Shown piece by piece: positions 44,561 through 51,622 of a DNA stretch of 64,000 bases; positions within the stretch are counted from its first letter, which is position 1; each line of letters begins with the position of its first letter. The DNA is taken from positions 248,001-312,000 of the forward strand of contig NZ_JAEQMU010000002.1 of NCBI RefSeq assembly GCF_017908035.1, written 5' to 3'. The notes under the pieces were generated by a model. It was given only the letters and a program-made list of their open reading frames with translations. It had not been told where the DNA came from and ran no database searches. Source of the stretch: Sphingobacterium tabacisoli. GTDB lineage: Bacteria > Bacteroidota > Bacteroidia > Sphingobacteriales > Sphingobacteriaceae. The translations under genes were made by a program, and so were the position numbers.

Positions 44561-45244
44561 ATGAGAATATTTTTTACTTTGTTAGGCACGCTTGTGTGCT
44601 TTGCTGTTTCTGCTCAAAAAAAGCTGGATCACAAATTTAGTTTCGGGATGAACTATGTCGTCGGAAGCTCAGAAAACCGTAACTACGATAGCTGGAGTGA
44701 TGCCATTGAAGATGACTATTTGAGTTTAAAGTTTGATTATGTCGCTAGCTTCAAGTTAAACCAGTTTATTTCGGTCGGTCCAGGTATTGGGATACGTCAT
44801 TTGGTTTCTTTGGACGAGACCTCTAGTGATCGTTCCGTAAATACAAATGTATTTGGCTATTCATCCAATACCATTTCTAACTATTTTGCTATTCCGGTTT
44901 TTGTAAATTTTAATGCCCGCTTTATCGATAAAAAGGTAAGCCCTTTTCTGTCTGTTTCAACGGGATATTCTTTTGCCCTTAATGATAGTGATATCGAATT
45001 GTACGATATTAGTTCTGGCGCACGGGATAATTTTACCTCTAAAATGAAGTCGGGCTTCATTGCGAATGCACAAGCGGGTGCGAATGTTCGTTTTCGTAAT
45101 GGCATGAACATCTCAGCAGGACCTTATTTTGAATTTCAGCCTACCTCGATTGTCCGGACGAGTGACGCAGGTAGTAGGTGGACCAATGATAAGGTAAAAC
45201 GCAACCTGTATCATATCGGTCTCCAGGTCGGCTTTGCTTTTTAG
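44561..45244 (+). CDS. Outer-membrane beta-barrel protein
   Basis: This 227-residue protein has a signal peptide ending in FAVSAQ and alternating strands with aromatic ends (e.g. FSFGMNYVVG, SLKFDYVASFKLNQFISVGPGIGIRHL, GLQVGFAF at the end). It resembles the porin/OmpA-like barrel family (PF13568-type). The role is probably an outer-membrane structural or small-pore protein. It is transcribed alone; a weak terminator follows at 45266. Confidence 0.82.
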   Translation: MRIFFTLLGTLVCFAVSAQKKLDHKFSFGMNYVVGSSENRNYDSWSDAIEDDYLSLKFDYVASFKLNQFISVGPGIGIRHLVSLDETSSDRSVNTNVFGYSSNTISNYFAIPVFVNFNARFIDKKVSPFLSVSTGYSFALNDSDIELYDISSGARDNFTSKMKSGFIANAQAGANVRFRNGMNISAGPYFEFQPTSIVRTSDAGSRWTNDKVKRNLYHIGLQVGFAF

Positions 45245-45265
45245 ATAACATTAATTTTACATCTT

Positions 45266-45292
45266 TTAACAGTTTCTCTGTTAATCTTTTTC
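45266..45292 (+). terminator. Weak intrinsic terminator after the barrel gene
   Basis: TTAACAG / CTGTTAA with loop TTTCT is followed by TCTTTTTCC. Its T-tract overlaps the 5' arm of the next hairpin, so the two structures exclude each other. Confidence 0.6.
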
Positions 45293-45329
45293 CTTAGTTG
45301 TATGTCCTAACATATAACTAAGGAAAAAG
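45286..45329 (+). promoter_or_regulatory. Long 5' UTR hairpin before a strong Shine-Dalgarno
   Basis: A 19-bp stem CTTTTTCCTTAGTTGTATG with its complement (one G-U pair) has loop TCCTAA and ends six bases before AAGGAGGA. It lacks a T-tract on the 3' side. It may stabilise the mRNA or affect translation of the next gene. Confidence 0.5.
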
Positions 45330-45335
45330 AAGAAT

Positions 45336-45343
45336 AAGGAGGA
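45336..45343 (+). promoter_or_regulatory. Canonical Shine-Dalgarno site
   Basis: AAGGAGGA lies five bases before the ATG at 45349. Such strong SD sites are unusual in this window, where most genes have none. Confidence 0.75.
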
Positions 45344-45348
45344 TTGTT

Positions 45349-45825
45349 ATGAAAAGATGTTTTTACTTATCGCTATTATTTATTGGACTCGGGTTTTCTC
45401 AACCCAGCCAAGCACAGGTCAGTGTCAGTATTAATATTGGCAGTCAACCGTTATGGGGGCCTGTAGGTTATGATTATGTACGGTATTACTATATGCCGGA
45501 AATTGATGTGTATTACGATGTGGCGAGTCGGAAATATACGTATTACCAAGGTAATAAATGGGTTACTAAATCGAAGTTGCCCGGACGCTACAAACATTTT
45601 GATGTCTATCGTACCTATAAGGTGGTACTCAACGACCCTTCGCCTTGGCGTTACCATAACAACCACCGTCGGCATTATGGACATTATGCGCACAATCATA
45701 CACAGGTGATATTGCGTGACGGCGACCGGGGAAGGCATGGAAGACATGAAGACCGGTATAGCAAAAAATCCCATAAAAAACATAAGGAGTCTAAGCATAA
45801 TGGACGAAGAAATTGGGATGATTAG
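45349..45825 (+). CDS. Small secreted basic, Tyr/His-rich protein
   Basis: This 158-residue protein has a signal peptide ending in SQAQ. A beta-rich middle follows (VSVSINIGSQPLWGPVGYDY, YYMPEIDVYYDVASRKYTYY). The C-terminal tail is strongly basic with many His, Arg and Lys (HNNHRRHYGHYAHNH and SKKSHKKHKESKHNGRR). I recognise a common Bacteroidota type of unknown function. The basic tail could bind metals or polyanions such as LPS or EPS; this is inference. Confidence 0.75.
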   Translation: MKRCFYLSLLFIGLGFSQPSQAQVSVSINIGSQPLWGPVGYDYVRYYYMPEIDVYYDVASRKYTYYQGNKWVTKSKLPGRYKHFDVYRTYKVVLNDPSPWRYHNNHRRHYGHYAHNHTQVILRDGDRGRHGRHEDRYSKKSHKKHKESKHNGRRNWDD

Positions 45826-45857
45826 TGTCCTATTAGTTGTAGTTTAAGTTTGTTTGG

Positions 45858-45895
45858 AAGCCCCTAAGCCTGATGGTTTAGGGGCTTTTTAGTTC
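45858..45895 (+). terminator. Intrinsic terminator after the basic secreted protein
   Basis: AAGCCCCTAA / TTTAGGGGCTT with a 9-base loop is followed by TTT. It lies 33 bases after the stop codon. Confidence 0.85.
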
Positions 45896-45954
45896 ACGTG
45901 GAATTTTGGTATATAATTTGTTTCAACTCTTTTAGAAAACACAAAAAAATATAC

Positions 45955-45983
45955 TTTGAATTAAGATATTTGTTCTAATTTTG
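45955..45983 (+). promoter_or_regulatory. Promoter of the deacetylase gene
   Basis: TTTG (45955-45958), 17 bases, then TAATTTTG (45976-45983). This fits the Bacteroidota consensus, with a leader of about 32 bases. Confidence 0.6.
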
Positions 45984-46019
45984 TGGAATATTTAGGGTAA
46001 TCGTTAATTGTAATAATAC

Positions 46020-46973
46020 ATGATGAAGAAAGGTAGAGGGTTAGCTTTTCTAGTTGGAGCTACTCTCCTAGGAGTGTGGATGAGTTCTTGTCAAAATTTG
46101 TCTTCGGCAGCTTTGGGCCACGTGAACCGGGATTCGATTGAAGGAATCGGACAAGAAGAAATCGTACAGATCAAAAAGCCGTTGTTGCTTGATAAGTGGG
46201 ATTCCTTACAGAAGAATCAAATACACTTTGTTGTAGATACCCTAAAACCGATAGATATTAAAACACAGAAGAAGATGTTGAAAGACTCTCTTCGTCGTGA
46301 ATTTGATAAACAACCTAAACACGTCTTTTTGACATTTGACGATGGTCCTTTGGTAGGAAGTGCAGCGATAGATTCGTTGGCAAAGGCGAAGAATATTAAA
46401 GTCAATGTTTTCTTGGTTGGCCGTCATGCTAGTGTGATCAAGGGGCGTAAACGTGATTTGGCGAACTACGAGAAAAATCCTTTGGTCGCTTGTTATAATC
46501 ACAGCTATACGCATGCTTATAATAAGTATAGTCATTTCTATAGTAACCCTGTTACTGCATTCGAAGATTTTGAGAAAAACGAGAAAGAGCTTAATCTTAA
46601 GCATAAGATAGTGCGCCTTCCAGGGCGTAATATCTGGATATATGATAATGTCCGTAAGATTGATTTGCAAAGCGGCGCCAGTACGGCGGATATGCTATTT
46701 GCAAATGGCTATAAGATCTACGGTTGGGACGTGGAATGGCGGATCAACAGTTTGACCGGAGTGCCTGTCCAATCATTAGAGTCGGTCTACGGAAAGATGC
46801 GTAATTTCCTGAATTACCAAAGTTCTATGACTCCCAATAATGTGATTCTATTGATGCATGACGATATGTTTCAAACGAAGAAAGGACAGCAGCAGTTAGC
46901 AGGTTTGATCGATAGCCTCAAAAAAGAGAACTACCATTTTGAGTTTATGCAGGATTATCCTATTAAATACTAA
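46020..46973 (+). CDS. Polysaccharide deacetylase family lipoprotein
   Basis: This 317-residue lipoprotein (signal ending in WMSSC) has a NodB-type domain. HVFLTFDDGPLVGSAA is the first motif with the catalytic D-D pair. NHSYTHAYNKYSH supplies the H-x3-H metal ligands, RLPGRNIW is motif 3, and VILLMHDD ends the core. It probably removes N-acetyl groups from peptidoglycan or a surface glycan at the outer membrane. It is transcribed alone, far from the EPS locus. Confidence 0.86.
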   Translation: MMKKGRGLAFLVGATLLGVWMSSCQNLSSAALGHVNRDSIEGIGQEEIVQIKKPLLLDKWDSLQKNQIHFVVDTLKPIDIKTQKKMLKDSLRREFDKQPKHVFLTFDDGPLVGSAAIDSLAKAKNIKVNVFLVGRHASVIKGRKRDLANYEKNPLVACYNHSYTHAYNKYSHFYSNPVTAFEDFEKNEKELNLKHKIVRLPGRNIWIYDNVRKIDLQSGASTADMLFANGYKIYGWDVEWRINSLTGVPVQSLESVYGKMRNFLNYQSSMTPNNVILLMHDDMFQTKKGQQQLAGLIDSLKKENYHFEFMQDYPIKY

Positions 46974-46999
46974 TACTGTAGTTTTTACATTTTATCTGG

Positions 47000-47044
47000 A
47001 AGGCTCAAAAAAACGCTGAAACTCGTTTTTTTGAGCCTTTTCTC
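47000..47044 (+). terminator. Intrinsic terminator after the deacetylase gene
   Basis: A 16-bp stem AAGGCTCAAAAAAACG / CGTTTTTTTGAGCCTT with loop CTGAAACT is followed by TTCTC. The rest of the 46974-47181 gap holds a small hairpin AAAATCCG / CGGATTTT (47062-47098) and the doxX leader. Confidence 0.85.
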
Positions 47045-47168
47045 ATAGAATATATCCTGCTAAAATCCGTGAGAACGCCTTTGGAGGGGGCGGATTTTGC
47101 GTAGAGCTTTCATAACATACAACTTTCTTTCTAAAACTACGTTATACTATAAAATATACCAATTTTAG

Positions 47169-47177
47169 AAAGGAGGT
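47169..47177 (+). promoter_or_regulatory. Perfect Shine-Dalgarno of the DoxX gene
   Basis: AAAGGAGGT lies four bases before the ATG at 47182. It is the strongest SD site I see in the window. Confidence 0.75.
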
Positions 47178-47181
47178 CTTT

Positions 47182-47628
47182 ATGAACCTAATTCACAGTA
47201 TTGAACATTGGGGAGATCGTCATCATCCACAATGGTTAGACTATTTTAGAATAGTATTAGGTATTATTATCCTTGCCAAAGGGATTAGTTTTGTCAACGA
47301 TCAGGAAGCTGTACGGCGATTGATTGAGCAAACGAATTTTCAATTATCTATCTGGGGGGCAGTGCACTATGTTGTTTTTACCCATTTGGTAGGTGGATTA
47401 TTTATCATTTTTGGTTTTCAAACGAGATTAGCGGCCCTGTTGATATTTCCAGTGGTGGTAGGGGCGGTCTTTTTTGTTAATATCACTAGGGGATTTAGTT
47501 TCCTCAATTCCGAGCTATGGTTGTCGGTAGTGGTTTTGGTCTTGCTGGCTGTCTTTATGATAGTTGGCTCCGGAAGATTTTCGCTAGACCATATGATGAA
47601 TAAGCCTGGCTATCGTCGGTCTATTTAA
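47182..47628 (+). CDS. DoxX family membrane protein
   Basis: This 148-residue protein has four predicted helices (e.g. YFRIVLGIIILAKGISFV, VVFTHLVGGLFIIFGFQT, LSVVVLVLLAVFMIVGSG) and matches the DoxX/DoxD-like pattern. The family's role is mostly unknown; some members act in thiosulfate or stress metabolism. It has an unusually strong SD site and is followed directly by the palindromic repeat element. Confidence 0.82.
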   Translation: MNLIHSIEHWGDRHHPQWLDYFRIVLGIIILAKGISFVNDQEAVRRLIEQTNFQLSIWGAVHYVVFTHLVGGLFIIFGFQTRLAALLIFPVVVGAVFFVNITRGFSFLNSELWLSVVVLVLLAVFMIVGSGRFSLDHMMNKPGYRRSI

Positions 47629-47629
47629 A

Positions 47630-47777
47630 AAAAAAGGGCTGTATCAAAAGTAGACTTTCTCGTCTTTGCGAGGAAGTATGACGAAGCAATCTGTATTTTA
47701 AGTAAGTTAGATTGCCACACCATCGTTCCTCAGGTTCGTAATGACGAGAAAGTCTGCTTTTCAGACAGCCCTTTTTT
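47630..47777. repeat. MITE/REP-like palindromic element
   Basis: This 148-bp imperfect palindrome has an outer stem AAAAAAGGGCTGT / ACAGCCCTTTTTT (47630-47642, 47765-47777). An inner 19-bp stem AAAAGTAGACTTTCTCGTC pairs with its complement at 47743-47761 (one G-T pair). The core has TTTGCGAGGAAGTATGACG and GAAGCAATCT, partly mirrored as AGATTGCCACACCATCGTTCCT. I know this 'gcgaggaa...gaagcaatct' type from repeats in many bacterial genomes. It carries no gene and can serve as a two-way terminator between doxX and purL. Confidence 0.72.
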
Positions 47778-47779
47778 AG

Positions 47780-50700
47780 TTATTTTTTGTTGCTTTCGCA
47801 CCAAGTTTTAGCATTAACGAATGCCTCTAGCCAAGGGGTAACCTCGTCTTGACGGCCATTCGGGTAGTGCGCCCAGTTCCATTGGAATGTCGAGCGTTCG
47901 ATATGTGGCATCGTGACCAAGTGGCGGCCTGTGGTATCACATAACATCGCTGTATTGTAGTCGGATCCGTTTGGATTGTGCGGATACTGCTCATAAGCAT
48001 ATTTAGCCACAATCTGATAAGCAGATTCTTCTTTTGGTAAGTTGAATTTTCCTTCGCCATGCGAAATCCAAACCCCTAAGGTAGAACCCGCAAGGGTTTT
48101 TAGCATGATCGAGTTGTTCTCCTGAACTTTTACCGATACGAAGTTTGATTCGTGCTTAGCTGAGGTATTGTGCAACATTTTGCCATGAACATCGTGCTCT
48201 GGATTAACCAGCTCTAGCTCCATAAACAATTGACAGCCGTTACATATTCCGACAGACATAGTGTCTGGACGGGCGAAAAAGTTGTCTAACGCTTTTTTCG
48301 CTTTCTCGTTGTATAAGAAAGCACCAGCCCAACCTTTTGCCGAACCTAATACGTCCGAGTTGGAGAAACCACCAACAGCACCGATAAATTGTATGTCTTC
48401 TAGTGTCTCACGTCCTGTTATTAAATCGGTCATGTGCACATCTTTGACATCAAATCCAGCAAGATACATGGCATTTGCCATTTCTCTTTCTGAGTTGGAT
48501 CCTTTTTCGCGGAGGATAGCAGCTTTAGGACGCGCTCCCGATGCATTTATAGCCGGTTTTTTACCGTTAAAGTGTGGAGGGAAGGTGAACTGTAGAGGTT
48601 GGTTCTTGTAGTTGTTATAACGCTCTTGCGCCATGCCGTTTTTCGACTGCTTTTGGTCTAGTAAGAACGATGTTTTGTACCAAGTGTCGCGAGTTTCAGT
48701 CACGCCAAATGTAAATACATCTGCATTGTTTTTGAAACTTACTGTATCACCTGTGATGACTTCACCTATTTTCACCGCTTCTACACCCGCAGTTTGGAAA
48801 GCAGCTTCTAAAGCGGCATTGTCTTTTGCCTGTAGTACGACAGCAATGTTTTCATTGAACAACGCTTTTACCGTATCTACTTCGCCTAAGCCAGATAGAT
48901 CGTAGCTCGCAGCAAGGTTTACATCGGCAAATGTCATTTCGAGTAATGTGGTTACCAAACCACCAGAACCGATGTCGTGACCTGCTTCGATTTGGCCATT
49001 TGCGATCAATTGTTGTATGGTATTGAATGCTTTTTTGAAATAAGCGGCATCCTGTATCGTTGGTACTTCGGTGCCGACTTTGTTTAAAATCTGTGCAAAT
49101 GAAGAACCACCCAGTTTAAAGGTATCTTTAGACAGGTTGATGTAATAAATCGCGCCACTTTTCTTCTTCAATACTGGCTCTATCACTTTATTGATGTCTG
49201 TACAGTTTCCTGCAGCAGAAATAATAACGGTTCCCGGTGCGATGACATGGTCTCCGTTAGGGTATTTTTGCTTCATCGAAAGGGAGTCTTTTCCTGTAGG
49301 GATGTTGATACCCAGTTCGATTGCGAAATCAGAACAAGCTTTTACTGCTTTGTAAAGACGAGCGTCTTCACCTTCATTATTACATGCCCACATCCAGTTG
49401 GCCGATAGGGAGATTCCTTCGATACCATTGATGATAGGAGCGAATACGATATTTGAAAGTGCTTCACCGATTGCTGTCTTGCTGGCAGCGGCAGGATCAA
49501 CCAATGCGGCTACAGGCGAGTGGCCTACAGTGGTAGCAATACCTTCTTTGCCTTTGTAATCCAGTGCCATCACACCAACGTTGTTCAATGGCAACTGTAA
49601 TGGACCGGTACATTGTTGTTTGGCTACGCGACCACCCACACAACGGTCTACTTTGTTTGTTAACCAATCTTTGGAAGCTACAGCCTCTAATTGTAATACT
49701 TGGTTGACATAAGTAGGTATTTCCTGAGTAGTGTAGGAAAGATCCGCATAGTTACGTGTGATGGTGTTGTCCCGCATGATTGTTTTAGGAGATGATCCGA
49801 AGAAATCTTCTAAAGCATAATCCATTGGTTTTTCACCTGTGGTTTTCGATTCAAATGTAAAACGGTTGTCGCCTGTTACATCACCTACGGCATACATTGG
49901 CGAGCGCTCACGGTCAGCAACACGTTTTAAAGTGTCAATATCTTTTTCAGCAATTACCAAGCCCATGCGCTCTTGGGATTCGTTGCCAATAATTTCTTTT
50001 GCAGAAAGGGTAGGGTCTCCTACAGGTAGTTTGTCTAGATCGATCAGACCACCGGTTTCTTCGACAAGCTCTGATAGACAGTTTAAGTGTCCACCTGCTC
50101 CATGATCGTGGATCGATACAATAGGGTTGTTGTCGGACTCGACCATGCCACGTACGGCATTGGCCGCTCTTTTTTGCATTTCTGGATTCGAACGCTGTAT
50201 AGCATTCAATTCGATACCCGAGCCGAAAGCACCAGTATCTGCAGAAGATACAGCAGCTCCGCCCATTCCGATACGGTAGTTTTCTCCACCTAGAATAACG
50301 ATTTTATCACCCACTTTTGGCGTGTGTTTTTTCGCTTGGTCTAGCTTTCCATAACCAACACCGCCAGCCTGCATGATTACTTTATCATAACCTAACTTGC
50401 GTCCTTCTTCTTCATGTTCAAAGGTCAATACTGAACCTGTGATGAGTGGCTGTCCAAATTTATTTCCAAAATCTGAAGCTCCGTTGGATGCTTTGATTAA
50501 GATGTCCATTGGTGTTTGGTATAGCCATGGACGTTCTTGCATTCCTTTTTCCCAAGGGCGGTCTTGCAATAAACGCGAGTATGCTGTCATGTAGATGGCC
50601 GTACCAGCTAGGGGAAGAGCTCCCTGTCCACCAGCCAATCTATCGCGGATCTCACCACCAGATCCTGTAGCAGCACCAGAAAACGGTTCTACTGTAGTCG

Positions 50701-51454
50701 GGAAGTTGTGTGTTTCCGCCTTGACTGATAATACAGAGTCGAAGTCTTTCTCTTCGTAAAAGTCAGGTTTGTCTGCCGATTTAGGGGCAAACTGGGTTAC
50801 TCTAGGACCTTTGACGAAAGCGACATTGTCTTTGTAAGCAGATACAATATCATTCGGGTTGGTCTCTGATGTCTTTTTGATTAACTTAAATAGTGATGTA
50901 GGTTGTTCTTCTCCATCAATAATAAAAGTACCATTGAATATTTTGTGACGGCAGTGCTCGGAGTTGGCTTGCGAAAAGGCAAACACCTCGGAGTCGGTCA
51001 GTTTGCGTCCTAGCTTGGTCGATAGGTTGTTTAAATACGCTACCTCTTCTTGATTTAATGCAAGGCCTTCTGTCTTGTTGTAGGCATCGATATCATCGAT
51101 ATCTATAATAGGCTCTGGCGTAATATGTATGGTGTACATATCCTGCGTCAGGGCTTCAAACTTTTGAGAAATCATAGGATCGAAGTCATTGAAATCAGCT
51201 GGTACAGACTGAAATTCTTCGATACGGACAATTCCTTCAATGCCCATATTTTGTGTGATCTCTACGGCATTGGTACTCCAAGGTGTAACCATGGCTGCGC
51301 GCGGACCTACAAAGTAGCGGCTTAAGGTTTGTTCTTCTAGCTTTTTGGCATCGCCAAATAACCAGTTTAGTTTAGTAATGTCTTCTTGTGATAAAGAGTT
51401 TACGCTTTGAACACCGTAGATGGTATTCGATGGGTTCTCAAAGAAATGAATCAT
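47780..51454 (-). CDS. purL: Phosphoribosylformylglycinamidine synthase (large form)
   Basis: This 1224-residue single-chain PurL catalyses the fourth step of purine synthesis, FGAR to FGAM, with ATP and glutamine. The synthetase core has AETHNFPTTVEPFSGAATG and the second half mirrors it. The glutaminase domain near the C-terminus has the nucleophile in VGICNGCQLFMEL, with a later HGEGKF. The length agrees with long-form PurL of Gram-negative bacteria. It is cytoplasmic and has its own promoter. Confidence 0.97.
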   Translation of the reverse strand: MIHFFENPSNTIYGVQSVNSLSQEDITKLNWLFGDAKKLEEQTLSRYFVGPRAAMVTPWSTNAVEITQNMGIEGIVRIEEFQSVPADFNDFDPMISQKFEALTQDMYTIHITPEPIIDIDDIDAYNKTEGLALNQEEVAYLNNLSTKLGRKLTDSEVFAFSQANSEHCRHKIFNGTFIIDGEEQPTSLFKLIKKTSETNPNDIVSAYKDNVAFVKGPRVTQFAPKSADKPDFYEEKDFDSVLSVKAETHNFPTTVEPFSGAATGSGGEIRDRLAGGQGALPLAGTAIYMTAYSRLLQDRPWEKGMQERPWLYQTPMDILIKASNGASDFGNKFGQPLITGSVLTFEHEEEGRKLGYDKVIMQAGGVGYGKLDQAKKHTPKVGDKIVILGGENYRIGMGGAAVSSADTGAFGSGIELNAIQRSNPEMQKRAANAVRGMVESDNNPIVSIHDHGAGGHLNCLSELVEETGGLIDLDKLPVGDPTLSAKEIIGNESQERMGLVIAEKDIDTLKRVADRERSPMYAVGDVTGDNRFTFESKTTGEKPMDYALEDFFGSSPKTIMRDNTITRNYADLSYTTQEIPTYVNQVLQLEAVASKDWLTNKVDRCVGGRVAKQQCTGPLQLPLNNVGVMALDYKGKEGIATTVGHSPVAALVDPAAASKTAIGEALSNIVFAPIINGIEGISLSANWMWACNNEGEDARLYKAVKACSDFAIELGINIPTGKDSLSMKQKYPNGDHVIAPGTVIISAAGNCTDINKVIEPVLKKKSGAIYYINLSKDTFKLGGSSFAQILNKVGTEVPTIQDAAYFKKAFNTIQQLIANGQIEAGHDIGSGGLVTTLLEMTFADVNLAASYDLSGLGEVDTVKALFNENIAVVLQAKDNAALEAAFQTAGVEAVKIGEVITGDTVSFKNNADVFTFGVTETRDTWYKTSFLLDQKQSKNGMAQERYNNYKNQPLQFTFPPHFNGKKPAINASGARPKAAILREKGSNSEREMANAMYLAGFDVKDVHMTDLITGRETLEDIQFIGAVGGFSNSDVLGSAKGWAGAFLYNEKAKKALDNFFARPDTMSVGICNGCQLFMELELVNPEHDVHGKMLHNTSAKHESNFVSVKVQENNSIMLKTLAGSTLGVWISHGEGKFNLPKEESAYQIVAKYAYEQYPHNPNGSDYNTAMLCDTTGRHLVTMPHIERSTFQWNWAHYPNGRQDEVTPWLEAFVNAKTWCESNKK

Positions 51455-51494
51455 TATATAATGTTGGGTTTTGAACGTTCTTCAACTTAAAGTA

Positions 51495-51522
51495 CAAAGT
51501 TACGGAATATTTTAAAAAGCAA
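51495..51522 (-). promoter_or_regulatory. purL promoter
   Basis: On the minus strand TTG (51522-51520), 17 bases, then TAACTTTG (51502-51495). This is a good Bacteroidota promoter, 40 bases before the start codon. No riboswitch-like structure is evident in the leader. Confidence 0.62.
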
Positions 51523-51591
51523 CTAGCAAAAAGTGCTTTGTGAATAAATCGGAGTTGTTAACAATATTTCATTATTTTCTAGTCAAAAGCC

Positions 51592-51599
51592 TATCTTTG
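51592..51599 (+). promoter_or_regulatory. -7 box of the pheT promoter
   Basis: TATCTTTG matches TAnnTTTG and lies 23 bases before the pheT ATG. The purL and pheT promoters are divergent within 168 bases. Confidence 0.55.
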
Positions 51600-51622
51600 T
51601 AACACTTAAAAACTATTTAATA

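Noticed and set aside
51455..51622. Purine riboswitch before purL or T-box before pheT
   Set aside because: The 168-base gap is filled by two divergent promoters and has no conserved riboswitch core or T-box-like sequence.
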